Source: Leptospiraceae bacterium
Lineage (GTDB): Bacteria > Spirochaetota > Leptospiria > Leptospirales > Leptonemataceae
NCBI GenBank assembly: GCA_026418015.1
Contig: JAOACE010000011.1
Span: 37,264-101,263 of the forward strand
DNA length: 64,000 nt
Reading direction: 5' to 3'
Part shown: positions 1 to 8,942 of the stretch, piece by piece
How the letters are laid out: each line of letters starts with the position of its first letter
Position numbering within the stretch: the first letter of the stretch is position 1
The notes under the pieces: model-generated
Told to the model about the DNA's origin: nothing
What the model saw: the letters and a program-made list of their open reading frames with translations, nothing else
Database searches by the model: none
Made by a program: the position numbers and the translations under genes

Positions 1-480
1 AACTCCAAAATAAATCCTTCCATAACCAATCAATAAAGCATAGAACCATGCCAAGATCTGAAATATTAAAGGAACTCCAACAAACGTTAAAAAGCTTACG
101 ATTAAAAATGCAACTGCTGTATCTCCCGAAGGAAAGGATTTATGATAAATAGGTTCAAGAACATAAGCGTCTTTGATTACATTCGAAGGTCTACGAACTT
201 TAAGAAGATTTTTTAATAGACCAATTAGCAAGCCTTGTAGAATCATTGCGAATAAAAAATATATAAAATAATCTGAGGCAAAGAATAAGACTAATATAGC
301 AATAGGAATAAGGATAAAGCCTTTTCCTAGGAAATAAAAATATTTATAAAACCAATCTAAAAATGGATGTCTTGCATGATTGATGAAATAAAATAATTGA
401 ATGTTTAAAGGAAAATCTTCGATAAAAGAAATCCTTGAATCTTTTTTTAAAATTAATGAATTCACTATCATTTTATTCAT
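1..480 (-). CDS. PAP2-family phosphatase, partial (C-terminus beyond the left edge)
   Basis: The reverse strand opens with ATG at 480 and stays open for 160 codons to the window edge. The product is very hydrophobic, with several membrane segments. It shows the order of a PAP2 phosphatase: a K-VRRP stretch near residue 100, then PSGD at 117-120, then YGRIYFGV at the edge, which would lead to the third motif histidine just outside. In this family the second motif is normally PSGH, and its histidine is the general acid. Here the codon at 123-121 is GAT, so Asp replaces it. Members act on lipid phosphates or undecaprenyl pyrophosphate at the membrane. The gene is divergent from korA. The family call is fairly sure; activity is uncertain because of the Asp and the missing end. 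Confidence 0.7.
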   Translation of the reverse strand, partial: MNKMIVNSLILKKDSRISFIEDFPLNIQLFYFINHARHPFLDWFYKYFYFLGKGFILIPIAILVLFFASDYFIYFLFAMILQGLLIGLLKNLLKVRRPSNVIKDAYVLEPIYHKSFPSGDTAVAFLIVSFLTFVGVPLIFQILAWFYALLIGYGRIYFGV

Positions 481-548
481 AAAAAATTATAGAAGCTCAT
501 CATTATGAATTTAAGATTACAAAAATATTTAAATTCGATAAAAAATAC

Positions 549-576
549 TTGCATAATTTTAAAATTAGATTATCTT
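549..576 (+). promoter_or_regulatory. Candidate sigma70-type promoter for korAB
   Basis: TTGCAT at 549-554 and TATCTT at 571-576 are separated by 16 bp and lie about 45 bp before the korA start at 623. Similarity to the consensus is moderate, and AT-rich DNA throws up such pairs by chance. Confidence 0.35.
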
Positions 577-622
577 GGAATTATCACATCATTTATGTTT
601 AACACATACTCGAGGTTTTACC

Positions 623-2485
623 ATGCAACAAGAAAAACAATCCTCAGCCTCCATTAAGAAGTTGAGTCAACAAATTGATAATGTAACAATAAGATTTTCG
701 GGAGATTCTGGTGATGGAATGCAGTTGGCAGGAAGTCAATTTACCTTAGCAACAGGTTATTTAGGAAACGATTTAATGACATTCCCCGATTTTCCAGCAG
801 AAATTCGAGCACCCCAAAATACTGTACCTGGTGTATCGAGCTTTCAAATTCATTTTGGTAACACTAAAATTTTTACACCGGGTGATCTGGTCGATGTATT
901 AGTAGCAATGAATCCAGCTGCTCTTAAAGCAAACATTAATTTTTTAAAACAGAATGGTATCCTCATTGCAAACTCAGACGAATTTAATGAACGAAATTTA
1001 ATTAAAGTTGGATATCAGTCTAATCCCTTACATGATGAAAATTTAAAACAAAAATATAGAATTATAGAAGTGCCCATTTCTACATTAACAAAAAATGCAT
1101 TAAAAGATACAGGACTTTCTGCACGAGAAATCGAACGTTGTAAAAACTTTTTTACGTTAGGGATTACTTATTGGCTCTTTCAAAGAGATCCTCAACCAAC
1201 AATTAATTGGCTTAAAAAAGCTTTTGCAAACAAACCTCATTTAGCAGATGCAAACATAAAAGCATTGATGGCTGGTCACGCTTATGCAGAAACTGTCGAA
1301 GCCTTCGAAACCAGATACGAAGTAAAAAAAGCTATATTTCCCCCGGGTATATACAGAAATATTAACGGTAATACTGCATTAGCATTAGGTATCGTCTCTG
1401 CAGCAATTCTGTCTAAATTAAAAGTACTCTATGCAGGTTATCCTATTACACCAGCTTCCGATATACTACACGAATTGGTAAAGTTTAAACACTGCAATGT
1501 ATATACGTTCCAAGCAGAAGACGAAATTGCTGCAATTGGTGCTGCTATCGGTGCCTCTTATGGTGGTTCTATTGGTATTACTGGTTCTTCTGGACCTGGT
1601 ATATCTTTAAAAACAGAAGCAGTGAATTTAGCTGTAATGGCAGAATTACCTGTTGTCATTATCAACGTACAAAGAAGTGGACCTTCTACTGGTATGCCAA
1701 CAAAAACAGAACAAGCTGATCTTTTACAAGCAATGTTTGGCAGAAATGGAGAAAGTCCAGTTCCCATCCTTGCACCAGCGACACCAGCAGATAATTTCCA
1801 GTTGATTTTCGATGCTATAAAAATAGCTGTTAAATACATGACCCCTGTATTTTTTCTTTCTGATGGTTATTTAGCTAATGGTTCTGAACCATGGAAATTA
1901 CCTAACATAGAAGATTTAGAATTCAATGTTCCCAAACCTATACTAAACGAAAAAATAGAAAATTATAAAATCTACGGAAGAGATCCAGAAACACTTGCAA
2001 GAAAATGGGTAGTTCCAGGAAATCCTTATCATATGCATCGAATTGGTGGGTTAGAGAAAAACGAAAACGGAAATATTAGTTACGATCCAGATAACCACGA
2101 TAAAATGGTTCGATTAAGAAGCGAAAAAATCCAACGCGTTGTTCAAGACATTCCTGATTTAGAAGTTTTTGGTTCTAACGAAGGAAATTTATTAGTAGTA
2201 AGTTGGGGTTCTACTTTTGGAGCAGTAAGAGAATCCGTAGAAAGATTGTATAGAGAAGGATATTCCATAGGCCATGTTCATTTAAGATATATTAATCCAT
2301 TCCCAAAAAATCTAGAAAAAATCTTAAAATCGTTTAAAAAAATCATCGTCCCAGAAATCAATTTAGGGCAGTTGGTATTTTTGTTAAGAGCAAAATATTT
2401 GGTACCAGCGGAACCTTACAATCAAGTTCGCGGTAGACCATTTACAACATCCGAATTAATCGAAGCATTCAAAAAACATTTATAA
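623..2485 (+). CDS. korA: 2-oxoacid:ferredoxin oxidoreductase, alpha subunit (gamma-alpha fusion)
   Basis: This subunit of the two-subunit 2-oxoglutarate/2-oxoacid:ferredoxin oxidoreductase links CoA-dependent oxidative decarboxylation to ferredoxin reduction in the cytoplasm. The 620-residue product starts with the gamma-type domain (GDSGDGMQ near residues 26-33). The pyruvate-ferredoxin oxidoreductase alpha domain follows, with YPITPASDIL near residue 273 and QAEDEIAAIGAAIGAS after it. This is the fused layout of KorA. The ATG at 623 was preferred to an upstream TTG at 575 because GAGG at 612-615 is well placed. korB follows after 22 bp with its own ribosome site, so the two form an operon. 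2-Oxoglutarate is the likeliest substrate by family, but another 2-oxoacid cannot be excluded from sequence. Confidence 0.9.
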   Translation: MQQEKQSSASIKKLSQQIDNVTIRFSGDSGDGMQLAGSQFTLATGYLGNDLMTFPDFPAEIRAPQNTVPGVSSFQIHFGNTKIFTPGDLVDVLVAMNPAALKANINFLKQNGILIANSDEFNERNLIKVGYQSNPLHDENLKQKYRIIEVPISTLTKNALKDTGLSAREIERCKNFFTLGITYWLFQRDPQPTINWLKKAFANKPHLADANIKALMAGHAYAETVEAFETRYEVKKAIFPPGIYRNINGNTALALGIVSAAILSKLKVLYAGYPITPASDILHELVKFKHCNVYTFQAEDEIAAIGAAIGASYGGSIGITGSSGPGISLKTEAVNLAVMAELPVVIINVQRSGPSTGMPTKTEQADLLQAMFGRNGESPVPILAPATPADNFQLIFDAIKIAVKYMTPVFFLSDGYLANGSEPWKLPNIEDLEFNVPKPILNEKIENYKIYGRDPETLARKWVVPGNPYHMHRIGGLEKNENGNISYDPDNHDKMVRLRSEKIQRVVQDIPDLEVFGSNEGNLLVVSWGSTFGAVRESVERLYREGYSIGHVHLRYINPFPKNLEKILKSFKKIIVPEINLGQLVFLLRAKYLVPAEPYNQVRGRPFTTSELIEAFKKHL

Positions 2486-2507
2486 TAAGAATTAGGAGTG
2501 AATTTAT

Positions 2508-3506
2508 ATGAGTACTACATTAACAAAAAAAGATTATGCATCAGAGGTAGAAATACGTTGGTGTCCAGGTTGTGGTGATTATGCTATCATCAATGCAATA
2601 CAAAAAGCATTAGCAGATGTACAAGCTCCAAGAGAGAAAACTGTTTTTATTTCTGGTATAGGTTGTTCTTCTCGATTTCCTTATTACATGAATACTTATG
2701 GTTTTCATACCATTCATGGTAGAGCACCAGCAATTGCGACAGGACTAAAACTTACCAGACCAGATTTAGAGGTATGGATCATCACAGGAGATGGAGATGC
2801 ATTATCTATTGGTGGAAATCACTTCATTCATTTATTAAGACGAAACATTAATGTAAAGATTGTTTTATTCAACAATCAAATCTATGGTTTAACAAAAGGA
2901 CAATATTCTCCAACATCAAAAGTTGGGACAAAATCCAAAACTACCCCAGAAGGTTCTATCGATGAACCATTTGATCCAATCCGATTAGCTTTTGGTGCTA
3001 ATGCATCATTTATTGCTAGAACTTTCGATAAAGATATTCCTCATATGGAAAGTGTATTTAAAGCAGCTCACGAACACAAAGGAACTGCATTCATAGAAGT
3101 ATTCCAAAATTGTGTGATTTTTAACGATGGTGTTTACAACGAAATAACCGAAAAACAAAATCGAGTAGAAAGAGCCATTTACATAGAAAATAACAAAAAG
3201 ATGTTATTCGGAAAAGATAACGAAAAGGGCTTAAAATTAGACAATAATCAGCTTAAAGTTGTATCCGCAGTAGATCAGCCAGAAGAAGTATCTATTTTCC
3301 AAGAAAACGATGAAAATTTTATAATACAATTTATAAAAAATCATAACAATCCATCTATTCCTATTCCTGCGGGCATATTATATAGGAACAACCGTCCCAT
3401 TTTCGAAGAAACATACGAGCAACTCGTAGAAAAAAATCGCAAAGAAAAAGGCGAACCAGACCTTTATAAAATCTTGTACTCTGGAGAAATATGGGAGATT
3501 AAATAA
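2508..3506 (+). CDS. korB: 2-oxoacid:ferredoxin oxidoreductase, beta subunit (TPP-binding)
   Basis: This is the thiamine-pyrophosphate subunit that partners KorA. The 332-residue product carries WCPGCG at 18-23 and C53, cysteines typical of the [4Fe-4S] cluster of this subunit. GDGD at 94-97 with NNQIYGLTKGQ near 122-132 forms the TPP/Mg site. The start at 2508 is backed by AGGAG about ten bases upstream. It follows korA by 22 bp. No ferredoxin or delta subunit is adjacent, as usual for the two-subunit KorAB type. An anaerobic or microaerobic TCA-cycle role, or reductant supply, is inferred. Confidence 0.92.
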   Translation: MSTTLTKKDYASEVEIRWCPGCGDYAIINAIQKALADVQAPREKTVFISGIGCSSRFPYYMNTYGFHTIHGRAPAIATGLKLTRPDLEVWIITGDGDALSIGGNHFIHLLRRNINVKIVLFNNQIYGLTKGQYSPTSKVGTKSKTTPEGSIDEPFDPIRLAFGANASFIARTFDKDIPHMESVFKAAHEHKGTAFIEVFQNCVIFNDGVYNEITEKQNRVERAIYIENNKKMLFGKDNEKGLKLDNNQLKVVSAVDQPEEVSIFQENDENFIIQFIKNHNNPSIPIPAGILYRNNRPIFEETYEQLVEKNRKEKGEPDLYKILYSGEIWEIK

Positions 3507-3616
3507 AATTCAATTTTTTTTCACAAATTACTAATTTTTGCTTGTCAAAATAACGATTAAAAAAATAAGTTTAGCTTATAAAATTTTTGATAAATTTTTT
3601 TTAGGAGGTACAATGA

Positions 3617-4042
3617 ATGGAAGATCCTCTTGGTATTCACTATATAATCGAGTTATATGGCTGTAAACCAGCGATATTGGATGACCTTCAAAAAATCGAA
3701 GATACACTCAACTACTCAGCCGATCTGGCAGGAGCAACGATAATATCAAGCAAATTCCACAAATTCTCTCCACAAGGTGTTTCTGGAGTTATCGTTATTG
3801 CAGAGTCGCATCTTAGTATTCATACTTGGCCAGAATTGGGTTATGCTGCATTAGATCTCTATACCTGCAACATCAACATGGATATCGATAAAGCTCTTGA
3901 TTACATTCAAGTTGTATTTAAACCAGAAGAAATGATCGTAAAATACTTAGAAAGAGGTGTTATGGATCCAGCAAAAAGGCGTTTTCTAAAAGTAAAAGAT
4001 TACGAACCTAACGAGGCATTTATCACAGGAGGAAAAAAATGA
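3617..4042 (+). CDS. speD: S-adenosylmethionine decarboxylase proenzyme
   Basis: SpeD decarboxylates S-adenosylmethionine to give the aminopropyl donor for spermidine synthesis, using a pyruvoyl group formed by self-cleavage. The 141-residue product has ESHLSIHTWPE at 63-73 and the LYTC cysteine at 84. By comparison with the Thermotoga enzyme these place the pyruvoyl serine at S64 (cleavage after E63), the processing histidine at H69 and the catalytic acid cysteine at C84, all present. The start at 3617 sits eight bases after AGGAGG at 3603-3608. An out-of-frame ATG at 3613 was rejected. The stop overlaps the start of the SET-SpeD fusion by four bases, which suggests translational coupling. 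No spermidine synthase is in the window. Confidence 0.93.
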   Translation: MEDPLGIHYIIELYGCKPAILDDLQKIEDTLNYSADLAGATIISSKFHKFSPQGVSGVIVIAESHLSIHTWPELGYAALDLYTCNINMDIDKALDYIQVVFKPEEMIVKYLERGVMDPAKRRFLKVKDYEPNEAFITGGKK

Positions 4043-4941
4043 TCGAACTAAAAGAGAAGAATTCTTTAATTCATAATTTTTCTATCGAAGTGGATAATTC
4101 GAGCATTCATGGAAAAGGTGTATTTGCAAAAGAATCGATTAAAAAAGGATCATTGATTGGAGTTCTTACAGGTAAATTCTACCAAAAGAAGGAGTTAAAT
4201 TCTATACAAGAAGAATTTAAAAGATATTTGTTCCCCATCGAGGATTCATTGTTCATTGGTCCAGAATCTTTTTATAATATACCTCCTCTCTTTTATTTGA
4301 ATCACTCTTGTGAACCTAATGCAGGTATAGATGGAGATTTAGCAATCGTAGCTATTAATGATATTTTACCTGGAGAAGAAATTACCATCGATTATGCAAC
4401 AATGTTTCTTAACGATGAACGACTTATCTGTCAATGTAAGTCTTCTAATTGTAGAAAATCTATCCATGGTACAGATATCTTAATGCCAGAATTACAAAAG
4501 AAATATAGTAACAATATTTCCAACTGGATTAGAAGAATATTGGAAATAAAACCTCAGGATATAGCAAGTAAATTGCATTTTGAACAAACAGGGGCATGGG
4601 GTTTAGTTACAGCTCTCGATTTACATGATTGTGATCCAGATATTATCAGGGACCGTGATGCAATTTATCAGTATACAATACAACTCTGCGAAAAAATCAA
4701 AGTAAAACGATTTGGTGAACCTATTATCGTTCATTTTGGAGAAGACGAAAGAGTTGCTGGTTATTCTTTGGTTCAGCTTATAGAAACATCGTTAGTATCT
4801 GGACACTTCGCGAATCTTACGAATAGAGTATATTTGGATATTTTTAGTTGTGCCTATTACAATCCCACAGAGGTAATTGAATTTTCTAAGAATTTCTTTA
4901 AAGCACAAGACTACAATTGTAAAATCTATTTAAGACATTAG
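4039..4941 (+). CDS. SET-domain methyltransferase fused to a SpeD-like decarboxylase domain
   Basis: The first 145 or so residues of this 300-residue protein are a SET domain: HGKGVFA at 24-30, LNHSCEPN at 87-94, EEITIDYA at 113-120 and a post-SET CxCx4C at C131, C133, C138. SET domains transfer methyl groups from S-adenosylmethionine to lysine. The rest, from about 180, resembles S-adenosylmethionine decarboxylase. It has IETS ending at S251, then H256 and C271, the same +5 and +20 spacing as Ser/His/Cys in SpeD, followed by YLDIFSC in place of the usual LDLYTC. Self-processing to a pyruvoyl enzyme is therefore plausible but unproven. The start overlaps speD by four bases. A terminator follows directly. 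The fold calls are good; substrate and role are unknown. Confidence 0.75.
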   Translation: MIELKEKNSLIHNFSIEVDNSSIHGKGVFAKESIKKGSLIGVLTGKFYQKKELNSIQEEFKRYLFPIEDSLFIGPESFYNIPPLFYLNHSCEPNAGIDGDLAIVAINDILPGEEITIDYATMFLNDERLICQCKSSNCRKSIHGTDILMPELQKKYSNNISNWIRRILEIKPQDIASKLHFEQTGAWGLVTALDLHDCDPDIIRDRDAIYQYTIQLCEKIKVKRFGEPIIVHFGEDERVAGYSLVQLIETSLVSGHFANLTNRVYLDIFSCAYYNPTEVIEFSKNFFKAQDYNCKIYLRH

Positions 4942-4945
4942 AAGT

Positions 4946-4966
4946 ACGCCCTTTGGGGCGTTTTTT
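4946..4966 (+). terminator. Rho-independent terminator after the speD operon
   Basis: ACGCCC (4946-4951) pairs with GGGCGT (4956-4961) across a TTTG loop and runs into a six-T tract. It lies five bases after the stop of the SET-SpeD gene. Confidence 0.9.
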
Positions 4967-5066
4967 CTAATATTCATAAAGTTAAAAAATAATTCAATTG
5001 CCATAGGAACAAAAGTTCAATTTATTGTATTTAACAATTTCTTTATTTTAACAGGAGATTTATAGT

Positions 5067-6140
5067 ATGATCATTCCTAAGAACCCACAACTAACAGAAG
5101 AAGAATTCGAAATCGTAAAAAAGATAGTTAGCGAATTTGGTTGTAGTGTAACGCCAATTCCCGGTGAAACAATGACAGTATACGCCATAAAAGGCGATGA
5201 ACGTCATGAATTAATGTTTAATCGTTTAGAAGGTTTACCCTTTGTTCTAAGAGTGGATAGGATTCAATCTATGTATAAATTAATGGATATTAAATCGGAA
5301 CTATCGAAAAATCACTTTAAAATTGCTGGAAAGATTCCTGGAGAAGATCTGATTGTAATTGCAGGTCATTGTACGATTGATCCTAAAAATCCTAATTTAT
5401 TTTTCGAATCCGCACATGCAATTAAAGAAGCTGGTGCAGATGTTTTACGCGGTGGTGTTTGGAAACCTAGAACTAGCCCTCATTCTTATCAAGGGGATTC
5501 GAAAGCAATTGATATTCTAATAGAAGCAAGGGAGAGGTTTAATATTCCTGTTATAACAGAAGTAATGGACGAAGAACAATTAGAGGTTGCTCTTGCCTCA
5601 AAAGTAGATATGATTCAAATCGGTGCGCGCAATGCATTAAATTATTCTCTGTTGAAAAAAATTGGAGAACTAACACACTTTTCGCGTATTCCAATTTTAT
5701 TAAAACGTGGGATGCATATGGGACCAATAGATGAATTTATTTCTGCAGCAGAATATATCGTAAGTCATGGAAATCCAAATGTAGTTTTATGTCCACGAGG
5801 AACAGTACCAGCAATCGATGGTTATAGAAATTATCCAGATGAATGTATAACACCACTATTAAAACAAAAAACATGGGCACCAGTAATTGTTGATCCATCT
5901 CATTCTGTTGGTCGTGCTATTTATGTGCCTCATGCAGCATTAGCAGCAATCGCTTATGGTGCAGATGGTCTAATCATAGAAACCCACATTAGAGCAAGAG
6001 AAGGTATAGGTGATGATCCGAAACAAGCAATACATCCTTCTACATTAGCACAAATCATAGAAGATGCTAAAACATTATTCTATAACGTAAAAAAATATCA
6101 AAAAGCTTATATTCCCCAATTAGAAAATGTAAGCAAATAG
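5067..6140 (+). CDS. aroF: 3-deoxy-7-phosphoheptulonate (DAHP) synthase
   Basis: This enzyme condenses phosphoenolpyruvate with erythrose 4-phosphate, the first step of the shikimate pathway. The 357-residue product fits the type I-beta form known from Thermotoga. An N-terminal regulatory ferredoxin-like domain of about 75 residues precedes the TIM barrel. Barrel motifs include AGHCTIDPKNP near 110, GGVWKPRTSPHSYQG near 130-145 and VIVDPSHSVGRA near 270. The regulatory domain suggests feedback control by an aromatic amino acid. AGGAG lies just before the ATG. A terminator upstream and a hairpin at the stop make this a single-gene unit. No attenuator or T-box was seen in the 100 bases upstream. 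Confidence 0.92.
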   Translation: MIIPKNPQLTEEEFEIVKKIVSEFGCSVTPIPGETMTVYAIKGDERHELMFNRLEGLPFVLRVDRIQSMYKLMDIKSELSKNHFKIAGKIPGEDLIVIAGHCTIDPKNPNLFFESAHAIKEAGADVLRGGVWKPRTSPHSYQGDSKAIDILIEARERFNIPVITEVMDEEQLEVALASKVDMIQIGARNALNYSLLKKIGELTHFSRIPILLKRGMHMGPIDEFISAAEYIVSHGNPNVVLCPRGTVPAIDGYRNYPDECITPLLKQKTWAPVIVDPSHSVGRAIYVPHAALAAIAYGADGLIIETHIRAREGIGDDPKQAIHPSTLAQIIEDAKTLFYNVKKYQKAYIPQLENVSK

Positions 6141-6160
6141 ATGCTTATCATCTATTTGCT
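6132..6160 (+). terminator. 12-bp perfect hairpin at the aroF stop codon
   Basis: AGCAAATAGATG (6132-6143) pairs perfectly with CATCTATTTGCT (6149-6160) across a five-base loop. The left arm includes the aroF stop. The T-run after it is poor (CATTTATTCTT), so this may be a weak terminator or an mRNA 3'-end stabiliser. Confidence 0.55.
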
Positions 6161-6254
6161 CATTTATTCTTCATTCTTAAAGAATAACTTCTTTTCTATA
6201 AAATAGAATTATGTTTTAACACTAGTGCAGTTTAAAAGACTTTGAATTATTTAA

Positions 6255-6297
6255 AAAAATAAGAGGGCACAATATTCATTTACATTTTTTTGTGCCC
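6255..6297 (-). terminator. Terminator of the PPDK-like gene
   Basis: On the minus strand GGGCACAA (6297-6290) pairs with TTGTGCCC (6272-6265) across a 17-base loop. TCTTATTTTTTT follows. It lies just after the stop at 6309. Confidence 0.75.
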
Positions 6298-6308
6298 GCG
6301 AATTTAAT

Positions 6309-8906
6309 TTATTGATTCTTTAATTTTTTTAAGTTATGTTGTGCTACTGCCAAGAGTGCAATAGGAATACCATAAGGAGATACAGAAACATAATCCAATT
6401 TTGCCTCGTCCATACAGAAAGGAATATTTGCTGGATCTGCTCCGTGTTCTCCACATAATCCTAATTTTAGGTTTGGTCTTGTAAGTCGCCCTCTTTCTGC
6501 CGAAAGTAAGATTAATTCTTTTACTGGTTCACCTAATACTTGAAAGGGATTCGATGGTAATAAATCATACAATGTATAAGCCGGGAAGAAAGAATTAATA
6601 TCATCTCTACTTAATCCATAAGTTGTTTGAGTTAAATCATTTGTACCATAACTAAAAAATTCAGCATATTGAGCAATTTCGTGGGATTGCAAAGCAGCCG
6701 CAGGAAGCTCAATCATTGTACCGACTTTATATTTTATTCTTATACCTTCTTGTTTAAATATCTGTTCTGCAACATCCCTTATACCTCGAATATAAGAACC
6801 TTCTATTTGTTTACCATTTTTGATAAATTTTAACTCGCTTGTATTCATTACAATAGGAATCATTATCTCTGGTTCTACTTCTATACCTTCTTTTTTTAAC
6901 CTAACAGCAGCTTCGAATATAGCTTTAACTTGTGTTTCGTAAATCTCTGGGTAAGTAATGGCAACCCTACAACCTCTGTGTCCTAACATCGGGTTAAATT
7001 CGTGCAAGCGTTCAATTCGTTCTCGAATTTCTTTTTCGTCTGGTTGAATGCCTTTTTGTTTTAGATATTCTATGTATTCTTTAAAAGTATCTTCGTTTCG
7101 TGGTAAGAATTCATGTAATGGTGCATCTAACAAACGAATTGTAACAGGATAAGGAGCCATAATTTTGAATAGTTCATAGAAATCATCTCTTTGTAATGGT
7201 CTTAACTCTTCTAAACAACGAATTCTTTCTTCGTAAGATTTAGATAGAATCATTTCGCGGAATTTATTAATCCTTTGAGCATCAAAAAACATGTGTTCTG
7301 TCCTACAAAGTCCTATGCCATAGGCTCCCATCATTTTTGCAACTTTTGCATCTCTACCTAAATCTGCATTTGCTCTAACAACAAAATCCTTCGTAATAAA
7401 TTTTTTTACTACATTGATAAATTCCAACAATCCATTAGTTTGTATGTCTGGAGAAATCAACTTAGCTTTTCCCAAATAAATCGTAGGGTCTTTATAAACT
7501 GGTGCATCCAAAGTAATATAATCACCCTCATTTACACGATAACCATTGTATTCAAAATAATTTTGTCCAATTTTTATCTCTGGATGGACAATACTTACTT
7601 TTCCTAATGAACGCGCAACAACTGGCGCATGGGAAGAATAACCACCTTCTGAAGATAAAACACCTACACCCACTTCAATAGCTTTTACATCTTCTGCAAA
7701 AGAAGCGGGTACACATAATATCATCCTTGTATCTTCGCCTTTTAGGATTGCTTCTCTATGTGCTTCCATTAATCTATCAGCATCGAAATAAACCCTGCCA
7801 ACAGCAGCACCAGGAGCACCTGTTAATCCACCACGAATTGCAGGTTTACCTTCTAAGGATTTTTCGTCAACAACTGCATGGAGTAACGTTGCAAGTTGTC
7901 CTGGGGGAATTTGTTCAATAAGCCAATCTTCTTTGATGATGTTTTCTTTTAATAAATCCAGTAGTGTTCGGATATGAGCTTGAGTAGATTTTTTATCCAC
8001 CTCTGTTTGATTGATAATCCAAAGTTTTTTCTTTTCGATAATAAACTTTATTTCTCTAATTTCTTTGAATTTTCTTTCTATTGCTTTTCCTATTCGCTTT
8101 AATTCTGATAGATACTTTTCGTCTAGTTGCTCTATAGAAATACCTTCTTTATCTAATGTATAGCGATTTAATAAATAACTTCCTTGTAGTTTATCTTCGC
8201 CTGTAATGATATCTCTTGTGTAATACATTCCTACGGCCGAATCTTCTCCTAAATTTCCAAATACCATACCTTGAATCAACATTGCTGGTGGATCTTCTTT
8301 ATCTAATTCTGGATCATAATATCGTTTTGCTAAATTTCGTATTACCAAGAAGAGTTGCTGATATGGATCGTCTGGAACGTTATGTTTCCCCACAAGATCT
8401 AGCATCTCTAATGCAGCTTGTTTAATACCTTCTGAGGTATCGTCGTATTTTGCAATAATATCGTCAAAACGTTCATGTTCTAAATCCAAGATCTTTGTTC
8501 CAATGGTTCGAATTAAATAACCGTATTCAAACCAAGCTGATTTTTCTCCAATTAAGTTTGCAAAACCTTGAACTGTTAAAGGGGATAAACCAATATTAAA
8601 CACAGTAGGATATAAAGGTAAACTTAAATTTGAGCTAACGACTACTTTTAATAATAATGGATTTAATGGATCTGCAAATTTTCTTCCTACACCCTCTTCT
8701 ATATATTTTAAACCTTCCCTTAACATCGAAGAAAAATCATCTGTAATTAAATAAGGGGTATATTGACTATCGATAATAAACCCTGGTACAACAGGAATTT
8801 GCATCTCTGTTAGTTCTAGCATTCTTCTGCCACGTCGACCTACTCTTTCGTAAACATCCTCGCTATATTTTTCTCCTTTACCTTGAAAAACATAAATTCT
8901 ACTCAT
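6309..8906 (-). CDS. ppdK: Pyruvate phosphate dikinase-like protein with altered ATP-grasp half
   Basis: PPDK interconverts pyruvate, ATP and Pi with phosphoenolpyruvate, AMP and PPi through a phosphohistidine. All 865 residues align in outline with the family. The swivelling-domain SSHAPVVARS puts the phosphocarrier at H426. The C-terminal PEP-binding barrel is well kept, with ANADLGRDAKVAK, GLCRTEHMFF, GHRGCR, YGTNDLTQTTYG and CGEHG. The nucleotide half is not. The usual GGKGANL lysine region reads VGRRGRRM at 22-29. The conserved arginine of the SVRSG stretch is lost (KVVVSSN at 87-93). The QTR of the ATP site reads NQTEVDKK near 299. Either the enzyme is diverged or it no longer uses ATP. 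It stands alone, between a terminator and a leader with a G-rich tract. Confidence 0.75.
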   Translation of the reverse strand: MSRIYVFQGKGEKYSEDVYERVGRRGRRMLELTEMQIPVVPGFIIDSQYTPYLITDDFSSMLREGLKYIEEGVGRKFADPLNPLLLKVVVSSNLSLPLYPTVFNIGLSPLTVQGFANLIGEKSAWFEYGYLIRTIGTKILDLEHERFDDIIAKYDDTSEGIKQAALEMLDLVGKHNVPDDPYQQLFLVIRNLAKRYYDPELDKEDPPAMLIQGMVFGNLGEDSAVGMYYTRDIITGEDKLQGSYLLNRYTLDKEGISIEQLDEKYLSELKRIGKAIERKFKEIREIKFIIEKKKLWIINQTEVDKKSTQAHIRTLLDLLKENIIKEDWLIEQIPPGQLATLLHAVVDEKSLEGKPAIRGGLTGAPGAAVGRVYFDADRLMEAHREAILKGEDTRMILCVPASFAEDVKAIEVGVGVLSSEGGYSSHAPVVARSLGKVSIVHPEIKIGQNYFEYNGYRVNEGDYITLDAPVYKDPTIYLGKAKLISPDIQTNGLLEFINVVKKFITKDFVVRANADLGRDAKVAKMMGAYGIGLCRTEHMFFDAQRINKFREMILSKSYEERIRCLEELRPLQRDDFYELFKIMAPYPVTIRLLDAPLHEFLPRNEDTFKEYIEYLKQKGIQPDEKEIRERIERLHEFNPMLGHRGCRVAITYPEIYETQVKAIFEAAVRLKKEGIEVEPEIMIPIVMNTSELKFIKNGKQIEGSYIRGIRDVAEQIFKQEGIRIKYKVGTMIELPAAALQSHEIAQYAEFFSYGTNDLTQTTYGLSRDDINSFFPAYTLYDLLPSNPFQVLGEPVKELILLSAERGRLTRPNLKLGLCGEHGADPANIPFCMDEAKLDYVSVSPYGIPIALLAVAQHNLKKLKNQ

Positions 8907-8942
8907 AAAATACCTCTATAAAAAAGCTGCAAATTTATCTTT

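Noticed and set aside
3542..3571. Promoter TTGTCA/TAAGTT before speD
   Set aside because: The -10 match is weak and the A/T background makes it unconvincing.
4967..5066. Attenuator or T-box before aroF
   Set aside because: Only a four-base-pair GAAC/GTTC stem was seen; no leader peptide, T-box or antiterminator pairing.
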